Assembly: GCF_001294575.1 (NCBI RefSeq)
Contig: NZ_CP012676.1
Location: 2,666,001 to 2,730,000, forward strand
Reading direction: 5' to 3'
Length of the DNA: 64,000 bases
Origin: Pseudomonas versuta
GTDB taxonomy: Bacteria > Pseudomonadota > Gammaproteobacteria > Pseudomonadales > Pseudomonadaceae
Shown here: in pieces, positions 1 through 9,036 of the stretch
How the letters are laid out: every line of letters starts with the position of its first letter
Position numbering within the stretch: position 1 is the first letter of the stretch
Made by a program: the position numbers and the translations under genes
The notes under the pieces: generated by a model
Told to the model about the DNA's origin: nothing
The model's input: the letters and a program-made list of their open reading frames with translations, nothing else
Databases searched by the model: none

Positions 1-636
1 CTCGTTTTTAGCATCGCCGCGCCAGTAGGCACCGGACAGCTTGGTCAGCTTGAACGACTTCAAGAAGCGCGTATTCGGCACGTGAGGCCCACGGCACATG
101 TCAACGTACTCCTCATGGAAATACAGACCCATGGCTTGTTCGTTCGGCATGTCTTCAATCAGACGCAGCTTGTAATCTTCACCACGCTGGGCAAAAAGCT
201 CGATGACCTCAGCACGCGGTGTCACTTTCTTGATGACGTCGTAGTCTTTTTCGATCAATTGCTGCATGCGCTTTTCAATAGCTGCCATGTCATCCGGAGT
301 AAACGGACGTTCATAGGCGATATCGTAATAAAAGCCTTCGTCAATAACAGGTCCAATTACCATTCTGGCTGTTGGATACAACTGCTTGACTGCATGCCCC
401 ACCAGGTGGGCGCAAGAGTGGCGAATAATCTCCAGCCCCTCTTCATCCTTGGGAGTGATGATTTGCAAGGTGGCGTCATGTTCGATCAAATCGCAGGCAT
501 CAACCAGTTTGCCGTCGACCTTACCGGCTACGGTGGCCTTGGCCAGACCTGCGCCAATTGAAGCGGCTACTTCAGCTACAGATACCGGATGATCAAATGT
601 ACGTTGACTGCCGTCGGGAAGAGTAATAGTTGGCAT
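1..636 (-). CDS. thrS: Threonine--tRNA ligase, N-terminal part (cut by window edge)
   Basis: Charges tRNA-Thr with threonine in the cytoplasm. Reading from the ATG at 636, the protein begins [20 protein letters not shown], the ThrRS TGS domain. It continues into the editing domain with [20 protein letters not shown], which holds the HxxxH zinc/editing motif, and then [14 protein letters not shown]. About 212 residues are present and the catalytic core lies off the left edge. A strong GGAGAGGAG ribosome site precedes the ATG. In Pseudomonas, thrS is normally followed by infC-rpmI-rplT, which would lie outside the window. Confidence 0.97.
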   Translation of the reverse strand, partial: MPTITLPDGSQRTFDHPVSVAEVAASIGAGLAKATVAGKVDGKLVDACDLIEHDATLQIITPKDEEGLEIIRHSCAHLVGHAVKQLYPTARMVIGPVIDEGFYYDIAYERPFTPDDMAAIEKRMQQLIEKDYDVIKKVTPRAEVIELFAQRGEDYKLRLIEDMPNEQAMGLYFHEEYVDMCRGPHVPNTRFLKSFKLTKLSGAYWRGDAKNE

Positions 637-997
637 GGCGCCTCCTCTCCTAGTGGTGACCCCTACCAAAGGTCACGTGGGTTGGGATGAGCCAGTACGC
701 GATTCGGAGGTATACCTGCCTCACAGTGGCAGGAGCCTTGCGGCCAACACTAAACCGAACCAGAGTGACTGGAGTTCAAATAAAAGGGTTAATGGCTCTG
801 CTTCGCGGCTCGGGAGCACGCAATAGCATAAAAACGCCAAGGGCGGCATGCTAGCACAGAAGAAAGGGCGCCGCCCTCCCGCCGGTGCTCACTCGAAGCA
901 ATGAGGCGGTTTTTGCAAAATGGTGAACTTGAGCTCCACTATCCCCTCAGATACTCAGTGCAACAAATTCAGATTTAAAGTCTATAAGGAGAATCAC
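637..997. other. Intergenic leader region between divergent thrS and a small secreted protein gene
   Basis: About 360 bases with no convincing gene. It must hold the thrS promoter and leader (minus strand) and the promoter of the gene at 998. A 6-bp hairpin (CCTGCC/GGCAGG, 715-733) lies in the future thrS leader, and a GC-rich patch is present near 870-890. I could not show an operator or a riboswitch. Confidence 0.5.
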
Positions 998-1300
998 ATG
1001 CGCATGACTCACCTGCTTGCCCTCGTAGCACCTATGGCAATGCTCTTGCCCTTGAGCGCCCAGGCCGAAAGTTGGCCTGCAGGCGCCAAAGAAGCCTATA
1101 TGAAGGATTGCACTGCAGCCGCCAGCCAAAGTGTCGACCAGAAAACCGCCCAGCAACATTGCGCATGCGGTGCAGATAAAATTTCCGAGAAATTTTCGAC
1201 TGCCGAGATCAAAGAGTTGATGAGCAAGACAAAAATGCCGAGCGTAGAGCTGCGGACCAAGGCCCTGGATGCCATCCAGGCCTGCAGGGCAACAAAATAG
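998..1300 (+). CDS. Small exported protein of unknown function
   Basis: A 100-residue precursor. The start at 998 is chosen because an AAGGAGA ribosome site sits just upstream and a clean Sec signal peptide follows (MRMTHLLALVAPMAMLLPLS..., cleavage after AQA, about residue 23). A longer in-frame start at 920 would bury the signal. The mature part is about 77 residues with four Cys, including a CxC pair (QHCACGADKI) and a Cys near the C-terminus, so disulfides in the periplasm are plausible. I do not recognise the family. It stands alone and is followed by a hairpin. Confidence 0.75.
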   Translation: MRMTHLLALVAPMAMLLPLSAQAESWPAGAKEAYMKDCTAAASQSVDQKTAQQHCACGADKISEKFSTAEIKELMSKTKMPSVELRTKALDAIQACRATK

Positions 1301-1335
1301 AGCATGTTTCGGGGGCTGATTTAAGCCTTGAGCCA

Positions 1336-1366
1336 AGCAAAAAAGACCTTGAAACGTCTTTTTGCT
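1336..1366. terminator. Hairpin terminator after the small secreted protein gene
   Basis: AGCAAAAAAGAC and GTCTTTTTGCT form a stem with one bulge around an 8-base loop. The T-rich right arm follows on the plus strand and there are A residues on the left, so it could work in both directions. Confidence 0.6.
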
Positions 1367-1593
1367 AAAAAATATGCATCCTTTACTGCTTTTTTTCGAA
1401 GGCGCTTTCGCCGCTAAACCCCCATAAAACGGGGACTTAAGGCACTTCAAGCGCCAGACAAATGCTAACAATGATGCAAACTGCAGCTCAGGGGGGCTCC
1501 CAAACCGCACATTTCGACTATGATAGCTCGGTGTGCCCAGTTGGCCTGAGCAGCACAGTACTACTGAAAATATAAGTTTCTTGGAGATACACC

Positions 1594-1806
1594 ATGTCTA
1601 ATCGCCAAACCGGCACCGTAAAATGGTTCAACGATGAAAAAGGCTTCGGCTTCATCACTCCTCAAGGTGGCGGTGACGACCTGTTCGTACACTTCAAAGC
1701 TATCGAAAGCGACGGTTTCAAAAGCCTGAAAGAAGGCCAGACTGTTTCCTTCGTGGCTGAGAAAGGCCAAAAGGGTATGCAAGCTGCACAGGTTCGTCCG
1801 GAGTAA
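1594..1806 (+). CDS. Cold-shock family RNA chaperone (CspA-like)
   Basis: A 70-residue single cold-shock domain, the usual length. It carries both RNA-binding motifs: RNP1 (KGFGFI, about residues 16-21) and RNP2 (LFVHF, about residues 31-35), with the expected GTVKWFND opening. These proteins bind single-stranded RNA and melt structure, either in the cold or constitutively. A TTGGAGA ribosome site precedes the ATG, and a strong terminator follows, so it is monocistronic. The roughly 290-base gap upstream leaves room for the long 5' leader typical of csp genes. Which Pseudomonas csp paralogue this is cannot be settled by eye. Confidence 0.95.
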   Translation: MSNRQTGTVKWFNDEKGFGFITPQGGGDDLFVHFKAIESDGFKSLKEGQTVSFVAEKGQKGMQAAQVRPE

Positions 1807-1820
1807 ATCTCCTTCGAACA

Positions 1821-1851
1821 AAAAAACCCCGTCCATGTGACGGGGTTTTTT
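1821..1851 (+). terminator. Rho-independent terminator of the csp gene
   Basis: Perfect stem AAAAAACCCCGTC / GACGGGGTTTTTT around a CATGT loop, 15 bases after the csp stop. Because of its A/T flanks it can also serve the convergent lipoprotein gene. Confidence 0.95.
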
Positions 1852-1876
1852 ATGCCTACAACAACGCTAAATGATC

Positions 1877-2185
1877 TTAACCGCAGTTAACTCGGGTAAT
1901 GATGGCGTTGTCATCCGCATTAAGATTCAAACGATCAGAACGGTACTCCAGCGTCATGATGTCATGTGGCGCCAGGATGCGTGCATTTTGTGCCCCAGCC
2001 TTGATGCGGGCCTGCTCCAACAGCTCTGGCGACGCCTTTTGGCCAATCACAAAGCTGGCTGCTTTAGCATCGCAACGACTGTGACCAGCCTCAGCCACAG
2101 GGTCTTTTGCAGCGTTCGGCGTACTACAGCCTGACAGCGCTACAACCGCCAACAACGAAACCAATGACGCTAGCTTCCAAGACAT
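1877..2185 (-). CDS. Lipoprotein, I78-type peptidase-inhibitor family
   Basis: A 102-residue precursor with a lipoprotein signal: hydrophobic segment then lipobox LSGC (Cys about residue 20). The mature part contains one Cys near residue 38 and ends DNAIITRVNCG, the C-terminal signature of the I78 inhibitor family (typically RLNxxxDxxxxxxRVxCG). This suggests a membrane-anchored inhibitor of serine proteases. The inhibitory role is known for the family and has not been shown for this protein. It is convergent with the csp gene and shares its terminator region. Confidence 0.8.
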   Translation of the reverse strand: MSWKLASLVSLLAVVALSGCSTPNAAKDPVAEAGHSRCDAKAASFVIGQKASPELLEQARIKAGAQNARILAPHDIMTLEYRSDRLNLNADDNAIITRVNCG

Positions 2186-2345
2186 GAAGCCTCCTTAAGA
2201 TAAATAGTCGAAACCTTTGCGACAGCTTTTTCGCAAATAGGTTGCACAGAGTCTTACGGCAAAAATTGATTAACCGCAGGGCACAAGATATTGCCCGAGC
2301 ACATCACAAACGCGCACATCTAATCGTGACGGAATGTGTAACCCG

Positions 2346-2651
2346 CTAATAAACATCAATGTAATCGAAAGGAGGGCACGGCCAATTGTCCTTCAGCGCA
2401 TTACGAATCTGCATGACCCAGACCTCATCGCTTGCGGCAATATTACCGACATACCCGGAGCCGGCAGCCCAGGTCTCAAGCCTGAAAAGCAGCCCTTCGA
2501 TATCTGCACCACCCACAACACCGGAAGAAATATAGGCAATACCTGCCTTCGTGACGCGTAACTGAGTATGTGCATCATCACTGGCCGAGGCCAGTAGCTG
2601 GCTGACTGCTAAAACCGTCAGCTCATCCGGGTTGTTTAAATCAATGTGCAT
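2346..2651 (-). CDS. Conserved hypothetical protein
   Basis: A 101-residue soluble protein beginning MHIDLNNPDELTVLAVSQLL. It is rich in Ala/Ser/Asp early and has a Trp-containing C-terminal half ending PPFDYIDVY. No signal peptide, membrane segment or motif I recognise. The coding frame is clean and codon use resembles the neighbouring core genes. The ribosome site is weak. It stands alone, and function is unknown. Confidence 0.65.
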   Translation of the reverse strand: MHIDLNNPDELTVLAVSQLLASASDDAHTQLRVTKAGIAYISSGVVGGADIEGLLFRLETWAAGSGYVGNIAASDEVWVMQIRNALKDNWPCPPFDYIDVY

Positions 2652-2745
2652 GTGAAGGCCCCGACCTCAAAAATTCAAGTGTGGCATGCACACGGGCCTC
2701 ATGCGAAAGTTGAAGCCCCAAAAGACCCGTAACATGATTAACTTT

Positions 2746-2775
2746 GACCTCCTGATAGCATCAGGAGGTCTTTTT
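2746..2775 (+). terminator. Strong plus-strand hairpin with T-run, upstream of a small gene
   Basis: Perfect 10-bp stem GACCTCCTGA / TCAGGAGGTC, 5-base loop, then TTTTT. It has no annotated plus-strand gene upstream, because the neighbour at 2346-2651 is on the other strand. It lies 38 bases before the ATG at 2814. It may end a short untranslated RNA or act as an attenuator. Confidence 0.8.
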
Positions 2776-2813
2776 GCTAAAATCGCCTTTTTAACACCCC
2801 TCTTGAGATACTC

Positions 2814-3014
2814 ATGACAACAGTCACCATCGATGCAGACATCAAAGCCAAATGGCCTCAAGGTCAGTGCTCCTACAGCCCTGGAAGCCCGGAGGAGCTG
2901 GCAATCATCGGTATCGACCTGTTAGTCAAAGAGCTTGGCACCGAGTCAGCCAGAGCCTTTGTCAGCCAAATATTCGAAAAGTACAAGGACACGGCATTTT
3001 CGAAACTGACATAA
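2814..3014 (+). CDS. Small conserved hypothetical protein
   Basis: A 66-residue acidic-to-neutral soluble protein (MTTVTIDADIKAKWPQGQ...). It has a central stretch of likely helix (EELAIIGIDLLVKELG) and a Lys/Phe-rich end. No recognised motif. Codon use fits the surrounding chromosome. It lies directly downstream of the hairpin at 2746-2775, which may control it, and is convergent with the nucleoside hydrolase, leaving only 17 bases between stops. Confidence 0.6.
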   Translation: MTTVTIDADIKAKWPQGQCSYSPGSPEELAIIGIDLLVKELGTESARAFVSQIFEKYKDTAFSKLT

Positions 3015-3031
3015 GGTGGCGCAGACTCATA

Positions 3032-4060
3032 TCACTGCAGCCGCCCCAGTCGTGCAGTCAGCAAGTCAAAAAATCCTTGGGCGTCGCCATTCTCAACCCA
3101 AAACGCATTTTTCGGCTGCTTTAGCGTGTCGTACCAGTCTGCAATGGTTTGGCCAAAGGTAGGCCCTTCGCGGGTATCCACTACCAGATTAACCTCGCGC
3201 CCGGAGAATAATTCTGGCTTGAGCAGGTAGGCGATAACACTGGCATCGTGTACAGGACCACCCGGCAATCCGTAGTGCGCCATATCGTTCTTCACATACT
3301 CATTCAAAATATCGCCAACCAGCTTGCCGGCCTGATTGCCAAGTGAGGCAATCTGTTTCAAACGCTGGTCACTGGTCAGGATCTTGTGCGTCACATCAAG
3401 CGGGACATAAACCAGCTTGACGCCACTTTTCAAAACCACATCTGCCGCATGCGGATCGGCGTAGAGGTTGAATTCGGCCACAGGGGTAATGTTGCCGCCG
3501 TTGAAATGAGCACCGCCCATGACCACGACCTCCCTGATACCCTTGGTGATATCAGGCGCCTGAACCAGCGCCAGCGCCAGGTTGGTTTGTGGTCCGAGCA
3601 TGGCAATTGTCACACTGCCTGGCTTCGCCGCACGCAATGTATCGATGAGATAGTTAACCGCATTGGCCTGCTCGAGCCCTTTGGCAGGTTCATGTATCGG
3701 GACACCCGTTACACCTTCCTGACCATGAATATTCTCGGCATAGATGGGCGTGCGCACCAGAGGCTTGGGTGCCCCGGCATACACGGGGACGTCTTCGCGG
3801 CCTGCCCACTCCCGTGCAAGGCGGGCATTACGCGAGGTCTTGTCCAGACGGACATTACCCGCCACGGTGGTAATCCCCAAGACATTGAGTTGCTCAGGCG
3901 ACGCAAGCGCCAGCAGCAAAGCAACGACGTCATCAGCACCGGGGTCAGTGTCGATGATCAGATCGATTTTTTCGGCAGCATGGACACTTGAAATACTGAG
4001 AACAGACAAAAACACGACACTCCTGATCAGGTGATGAAAAATCCGCATAAAACGCGACAT
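3032..4060 (-). CDS. Exported nucleoside hydrolase (IunH/RihA-like)
   Basis: Hydrolyses the N-glycosidic bond of nucleosides to base plus ribose. The 342-residue protein carries the family's calcium/active-site motif DTDPGADDVVALLLAL (about residues 37-52). Further family blocks include AMLGPQTNLALAL and VVMGGAHF, and a late HDAS motif. An N-terminal hydrophobic segment ending SVHAAE (about 28 residues) looks like a Sec signal peptide, so it should act in the periplasm. It is the last gene of the ribose operon, 22 bases after rbsD, with an AGGG ribosome site. The context suggests it frees ribose from nucleosides for RbsBAC import. Confidence 0.9.
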   Translation of the reverse strand: MSRFMRIFHHLIRSVVFLSVLSISSVHAAEKIDLIIDTDPGADDVVALLLALASPEQLNVLGITTVAGNVRLDKTSRNARLAREWAGREDVPVYAGAPKPLVRTPIYAENIHGQEGVTGVPIHEPAKGLEQANAVNYLIDTLRAAKPGSVTIAMLGPQTNLALALVQAPDITKGIREVVVMGGAHFNGGNITPVAEFNLYADPHAADVVLKSGVKLVYVPLDVTHKILTSDQRLKQIASLGNQAGKLVGDILNEYVKNDMAHYGLPGGPVHDASVIAYLLKPELFSGREVNLVVDTREGPTFGQTIADWYDTLKQPKNAFWVENGDAQGFFDLLTARLGRLQ

Positions 4061-4082
4061 GAGTTATTCCCTGTATGACGTA

Positions 4083-4487
4083 TTAAAAAGTAACTCCGGC
4101 GATCAGAGCGATGTTGCAGTAGGGACGGCATTCTCCCGTTCTCACAATCACTTTTGCCCGCAGGCATAGCGCCTTGAACGCATTGTGATCGAGCAAACTC
4201 CTGCTCCCCAGATCTCCCCGAGTGTTGTGCATATCGATGCATGACAATGCCGGGCAAGGCATTTGCAGCAGCTCGTGCGCCAGAACATGACTTTGCACCT
4301 GCATCTCACTGAGCACGGTGCTCAGCGTACTGCAAACATCAGGCACGCCTTGGGTCAGCGCCAGATCAATCAGCTCCACGCCATTGGGCACAGGCAAACC
4401 GGCATCGGCAATAATCACGATGTCACCATGCCCCAGCGAAGCAATAAGTCGCGAAAGCGCGATGTTGAGCAAAGGTGTTTTTTTCAT
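4083..4487 (-). CDS. rbsD: D-ribose pyranase
   Basis: Interconverts beta-pyranose and furanose/open forms of ribose so that ribokinase can use it. It is 134 residues, the usual length. The start [22 protein letters not shown] contains the conserved catalytic His (about residue 20) in the GHGD motif, followed by ADAGLPVP, and the C-terminus [13 protein letters not shown] matches the family's TGE-PYAN block. The start codon overlaps the rbsK stop by 4 bases (ATGA), so the two are translationally coupled. Confidence 0.95.
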   Translation of the reverse strand: MKKTPLLNIALSRLIASLGHGDIVIIADAGLPVPNGVELIDLALTQGVPDVCSTLSTVLSEMQVQSHVLAHELLQMPCPALSCIDMHNTRGDLGSRSLLDHNAFKALCLRAKVIVRTGECRPYCNIALIAGVTF

Positions 4488-5404
4488 GACAAGGCAAAGT
4501 CCTTTACATCCTGCAGCCGAGGTATCGAGGGCTGCGCGCCCGCGCAGGTCACTGATAATGCTGCCGCAATCTGGGCAAAACGAATCGCATCGTCCTCCCC
4601 TTTGCCCGCTGCCAGTGCAGCCGAGAAAGCTCCGACAAATGTATCGCCGGCCGCTGTTGCATCGACCGCCTCAACCTTGGGTGCAGCAAAGTGCATGACG
4701 CGCTGCGCACTGACAAGCAACGCGCCCTGCGCGCCCAGCGTCACAATAATTTTGCCCGCTCCGAGCGCCAGAAGGCTGCGTGCAGCCAGTTCTGCAGAAT
4801 CAAGCGAATCAACTGTAACGCCAGTCAGAGCCCCCGCCTCACTTTCATTGGGGATCAAGTAATCCACAGAGGCATACCATTGCACCGGTAACGGTCCACT
4901 GGCGGGGGCCGGGTTGAGAATGACAATTTTATCCAGCTCACGCCCGCGCTTGAGGGTGTGGCCGACCGTCTCCATCGGCACCTCAAGCTGGCAAATGATG
5001 ACCTTCGTTTCTTGCAGCATGCCGTCAAACGCCATGATGTCTTGAGAGGCAAGGCATCCATTGGTGCCCGGCACTACCACAATGGTGTTCTGACTGTTGG
5101 TATCAACGACGATCAGCGCAACACCGCTCACACCCTGCGTGACAGTACGAACGGCCTGACAATCGATGTTCTCGGCCTCCAGCCCTTCACGCAGTTGCAC
5201 GCCATACGCATCACTGCCTACGCACCCGATCATCGCCACCTGTGCTCCCAGGCGCGACGCTGCCACAGCCTGGTTCGCCCCCTTGCCACCATGAACCGTA
5301 CCAAAAGACTGCCCGAATACTGTTTCTCCCGGGCGCGGCAGGCGCTCTGCGCGGGTGACCAGATCCATGTTGAGACTGCCAACCACCACTACGTTTGCTT
5401 GCAT
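4484..5404 (-). CDS. rbsK: Ribokinase
   Basis: Phosphorylates ribose to ribose-5-phosphate with ATP in the cytoplasm. PfkB-family signatures are present: [12 protein letters not shown] at the N-terminus, the substrate loop [15 protein letters not shown], and the C-terminal [17 protein letters not shown] anion-hole/catalytic Asp motif. The ATG at 5404 aligns with other ribokinases. An in-frame GTG at 5419 overlaps the rbsR stop and would add five residues. The stop overlaps rbsD. Confidence 0.95.
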   Translation of the reverse strand: MQANVVVVGSLNMDLVTRAERLPRPGETVFGQSFGTVHGGKGANQAVAASRLGAQVAMIGCVGSDAYGVQLREGLEAENIDCQAVRTVTQGVSGVALIVVDTNSQNTIVVVPGTNGCLASQDIMAFDGMLQETKVIICQLEVPMETVGHTLKRGRELDKIVILNPAPASGPLPVQWYASVDYLIPNESEAGALTGVTVDSLDSAELAARSLLALGAGKIIVTLGAQGALLVSAQRVMHFAAPKVEAVDATAAGDTFVGAFSAALAAGKGEDDAIRFAQIAAALSVTCAGAQPSIPRLQDVKDFALS

Positions 5405-5415
5405 GTTATCGAGAC

Positions 5416-6450
5416 TCACCCATGGGATTTTCGCAAGGATTGCACCGGCGCCCCGACATAGGCAGCCGTCGACTCTCGCAGCACGATGCTTGGTGTCACA
5501 ATTCGCTGCTCCACCGCCCGTTCAGGCGAGGCAATACGGCGCAACAATAACTGCGCGGCCATTTCTCCCAGCTGCAAAATCGACTGCCCGACTGTCGTCA
5601 GCGCCGGATAGACATAACGGCTCATTTGCACATCATCAAAACCAATCACAGACAACTGATCCGGCACCCGGATATTGCGTTCTGCAGCCGCCCGCAAAAC
5701 ACCGATCCCCATCATGTCGTTGCACGCAAAAATAGCCGAAGGCCGGTTGTTTTCCAGCAAGCTGACTGCCGCCTGATACCCCCCGACACTGCTGAAATCA
5801 CTCTCGATCATCCAGGGTGCGGACGCTGTGACACCGGCCTCAGCCAGGGCTCGCAGGTAGCCTGCAGTGCGCAGCTGTGCAACGCGTGTGATTGCAGGGC
5901 CACCAATACAGGCGATAGCCCTGTGCCCCAGATCAAGCAAATGCCGGGTGGCCAGATACGCACCCAGTTCGTGATCGATTCGTACCAGGTCTGCGTCGAT
6001 ACCTTCGAGGTTCCGATCGACAATGACCATGGGCGTTCGCACACCGACCAGCCCGCTTGCCAGGCCAAGATCGCCTCCGGCCGAAGCCACAACCAGACCA
6101 TCCACGCGCTTCTCAAGCAGCACCCGCAGATAGTTGCGCTGCTTGTCAGGATCGTCGTCACCGTTGCACAGGATCACGCAGTAATTGTTGCGCTCGCAGT
6201 AATCCTCGATACCCCGCGCCAACTCGGCGAAGTACGGGTTCAAGCTATTGGCAACCAGCAGGCCGATAGTCGCGGTGGTCTTGGCCTTCAAGGAGCGTGC
6301 GACAGCGCTTGGCACATAGTCGAGACGCGCAATGGCCTCCTCAACTTTCAAGCGCACCGGCTCACTTACCGGGCGCGTTTTATTCAGGACATGCGACACC
6401 GTGGTGTAAGAAATGCCGGCCATTGCTGCGACATCTTTAATGGTTGCCAT
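5416..6450 (-). CDS. rbsR: LacI-family ribose operon repressor
   Basis: 344 residues. The N-terminal LacI helix-turn-helix is clear (ATIKDVAAMAGISYTTVSHV), followed by the hinge helix region YVPSAVARSLKAK and a periplasmic-binding-protein-like sugar domain (GLLVANSLNPYFAELARGIE; PSAIFACNDMMGIGVLRAA; SVIGFDD). It is probably a repressor released by ribose. It is embedded inside the operon between rbsC and rbsK, so it should control its own synthesis. A matching palindrome lies at 10111-10122. Confidence 0.93.
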   Translation of the reverse strand: MATIKDVAAMAGISYTTVSHVLNKTRPVSEPVRLKVEEAIARLDYVPSAVARSLKAKTTATIGLLVANSLNPYFAELARGIEDYCERNNYCVILCNGDDDPDKQRNYLRVLLEKRVDGLVVASAGGDLGLASGLVGVRTPMVIVDRNLEGIDADLVRIDHELGAYLATRHLLDLGHRAIACIGGPAITRVAQLRTAGYLRALAEAGVTASAPWMIESDFSSVGGYQAAVSLLENNRPSAIFACNDMMGIGVLRAAAERNIRVPDQLSVIGFDDVQMSRYVYPALTTVGQSILQLGEMAAQLLLRRIASPERAVEQRIVTPSIVLRESTAAYVGAPVQSLRKSHG

Positions 6451-6453
6451 TGT

Positions 6454-7431
6454 TCAATTCCGTCGTCGTGCGCGTTGACTGCGGTAAGTATCCAGGACTA
6501 CTGCCATCACTATGACAGCACCGGTGATAATACGCTTTGTCGGCTCGGTTGCACCGATTTGAGCCAGCCCCGCGGCCAGTACCGAAATAATCAGCACCCC
6601 GAAAAAAGTACTGATGACCGACCCGCGTCCGCCCATCAAACTCGTACCGCCGATAACCACCGCAGCAATCACCTGCAACTCAAGACCCGAACCGGCATTG
6701 GGGTCTGCAGCCTCCAGACGGGATATCTGAAACAGCGCAGCCACGCCCGCCAACAAACCCATCAGGCTGAACACTAAAATCTTGTAGGGCTTGGGATTGA
6801 TACCGGAAAGGCGAACGGCTTCCTCGTTCGTACCGATCCCGATCAGGTAACGGCCAAACACGGTCCGTGTCAGAACGGCCTGAGCAATAAAAATGATCAG
6901 CAGCGCAATAATGAAAGAGGGTGAAATGCCGAATGCAATCGGATTGGACAGCCAGGCAAACGCATCACCGATATAGGCTGTGCGAGAACCCGTCATCTGA
7001 TAGGCCGCGCCCCGGGCCATCTCCAGCACACCCAGAGAAACAATAAAGGATGGAATCCGCCAGGCGACGCTGATCGACCCCGTGATCGTACCTGCCAGCG
7101 CAGCGCATGCCATTCCCAGCAGGGCCGCAGGAAAGATCCCCCAGCCCCAGCCCAGAATGGCCACACTGACCGCTGAGGCCGCCAATGCGAGCACCGACCC
7201 TACCGACAGGTCGATTCCGCCAATAATCAATACAAACGTCATCCCCACCGACAGCACCATCAAGTCCGGAATCTGATTGGCCAGAGTGCTTAACGTGTCG
7301 TAGGAAAAGAAGTGATCGCTGAGGCTCGAAAACAGCACAATCATGGCCAGCAACGCACCGGCCAGCCCCAGATAAGTGCCCGTGCCGAAATAGTTGCGAG
7401 CGCTTTTTGGCACTGCAGAGGTGGACTTCAT
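6454..7431 (-). CDS. rbsC: Ribose ABC transporter permease
   Basis: 325 residues, highly hydrophobic with about eight to ten membrane spans. It contains the sugar-permease blocks IGGIDLSVGSVLAL (about residues 70-83) and VIGGTSLMGGRGSV (about residues 262-275), characteristic of RbsC/XylH-type inner-membrane subunits. The start overlaps the rbsA stop by 4 bases, and rbsR starts 3 bases after its stop. Confidence 0.94.
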   Translation of the reverse strand: MKSTSAVPKSARNYFGTGTYLGLAGALLAMIVLFSSLSDHFFSYDTLSTLANQIPDLMVLSVGMTFVLIIGGIDLSVGSVLALAASAVSVAILGWGWGIFPAALLGMACAALAGTITGSISVAWRIPSFIVSLGVLEMARGAAYQMTGSRTAYIGDAFAWLSNPIAFGISPSFIIALLIIFIAQAVLTRTVFGRYLIGIGTNEEAVRLSGINPKPYKILVFSLMGLLAGVAALFQISRLEAADPNAGSGLELQVIAAVVIGGTSLMGGRGSVISTFFGVLIISVLAAGLAQIGATEPTKRIITGAVIVMAVVLDTYRSQRARRRN

Positions 7432-8981
7432 GAGGCTTCCTTTGGCGCGGCTTCAGCGAGCAACGCATCTCGTGTTTGATAACCTGCAAAAGCGGCTGCC
7501 AGCAGCTGCTCCTGACTCCAGTTGTTACGCTCGAACGTTTCTATCAGGTGCCCGGCAGACAACACGCCGATACGATCACAGATCAACATCAACTCCCGCA
7601 GATCGCTCGACACCACAACCAGTGCCCTGCCCTGACGGGTCAACTCGCCAAGCAACCGGTAGATATCAAACTTGGCACCAATATCGATGCCACGGGTGGG
7701 CTCATCAAACAGCAAGACCGCGCAGTCGCGCTCCAGCCAGCGGCCAATGACCACCTTCTGCTGATTGCCTCCGGAAAGTTGCGACACAACTTGTTCCGGC
7801 CCTGAACTGCGGATCCCCATCGCGTCTATCTGGCGCTGTGCCAACGCAGCTTCCTGCGCACCGCTCACCACCCCCAGACTGGACACCCGGTGCATATTGC
7901 CCAGACCGATGTTGGCACTGATCGACTGGGTCAAAAGCAGGCCTTCGCCTTTGCGGTCCTCGGTAATCAAGGCAATCCCTTGCTTAACCGCATCGGCCGG
8001 CGACCGGATACTGGCCACCTGCAAAGGAGAGCCCACAGACACGGTGCCGCTATCGGGCAAATCGGCCCCGTAGATCAAACGCAAAAGTTCGGTACGCCCT
8101 GCCCCGATCAGGCCTGAAATACCGAAAATTTCGCCCTTGCGCACTTCAAAGGACACGTCCCGGACCTTGTCCGAGCGGGTAAGCGCCGTGACTTTAAGCG
8201 CCGGCGCTCCCAGTTCACGTGAGCCCAGCTCCAATGGATCACCCAGTTCACGCCCCACCATCAGGTGAACCAACTGCTCACTGGTGTAATTGGCGATCGG
8301 CTCAACACACACCAGGCAGCCATCGCGCAAAACGGCAATGCGTTGCGCAACCCGCGCCAGCTCTTCGAGCCGATGGGATATATAGACAATTGCCACGCCC
8401 CTGGCCTGAAGCCGCTCGATCTGTACGAACAGCATCTCGACTTCACGCGCCGTCAGCATGGCCGTCGGCTCGTCCAGGATCAGCACATGGCAATCACCGA
8501 TAAGATTACGGGCGATTTCCACCATTTGCTGGTGGCCTATACCCAGGTCTGCCACCAATGTGTCGGGATCTATCGCCTCCAGACCTACCTGGGCCATTGC
8601 TTCAATGGCGGCCTTGCGTAATTGCTTGCGATTGATCCAGCCAAGATGACCGGGCAGATTATCCAGAAACAGATTCTCGGCCACGGTCAGGGTGGGCAGC
8701 AGGTTGAGCTCCTGCATGACCATACGCACCCCCTGGCGCTCAGCCTGTGAACGACTGCCGGGGGCGTAGGGCTGACCATTGAATTGCATCTGCCCCAGGG
8801 TCGGTAACTCCAGGCCACCGATGACTTTTGACAGGGTGCTTTTTCCGGCACCATTTTCGCCCGTCAAGGCCAGCACTTCACCGCGATACAACGCAAGATC
8901 AATGCCCGTCAAAACGGGTTGGGTATAGGTTTTGCCAATCCCGCGGACGGACAGGACCACGCTGGCATTGGAAGCCGACAT
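7428..8981 (-). CDS. rbsA: Ribose ABC transporter ATP-binding protein (two ATPase domains)
   Basis: 517 residues made of two fused nucleotide-binding domains, as usual for RbsA/XylG. Domain 1 has Walker A GENGAGKST and Walker B VLILDEPTAML. Domain 2 has the customary degenerate Walker A (GLIGAGRTEL), then the signature LSGGNQQKVVIGR and LLFDEPTRGIDIGAK. It powers ribose import through RbsC. It is 55 bases downstream of rbsB. Confidence 0.95.
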   Translation of the reverse strand: MSASNASVVLSVRGIGKTYTQPVLTGIDLALYRGEVLALTGENGAGKSTLSKVIGGLELPTLGQMQFNGQPYAPGSRSQAERQGVRMVMQELNLLPTLTVAENLFLDNLPGHLGWINRKQLRKAAIEAMAQVGLEAIDPDTLVADLGIGHQQMVEIARNLIGDCHVLILDEPTAMLTAREVEMLFVQIERLQARGVAIVYISHRLEELARVAQRIAVLRDGCLVCVEPIANYTSEQLVHLMVGRELGDPLELGSRELGAPALKVTALTRSDKVRDVSFEVRKGEIFGISGLIGAGRTELLRLIYGADLPDSGTVSVGSPLQVASIRSPADAVKQGIALITEDRKGEGLLLTQSISANIGLGNMHRVSSLGVVSGAQEAALAQRQIDAMGIRSSGPEQVVSQLSGGNQQKVVIGRWLERDCAVLLFDEPTRGIDIGAKFDIYRLLGELTRQGRALVVVSSDLRELMLICDRIGVLSAGHLIETFERNNWSQEQLLAAAFAGYQTRDALLAEAAPKEAS

Positions 8982-9036
8982 AAAACTTCTCCGGGCACCT
9001 GCTCAACCGAGCAGGTGCCTGTGGCAGCGAATATGA

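Noticed and set aside
5626..6777. A 383-residue plus-strand frame opposite rbsR and rbsC
   Set aside because: Shadow of the minus-strand ribose genes; composition and lack of motifs show it is not a gene.
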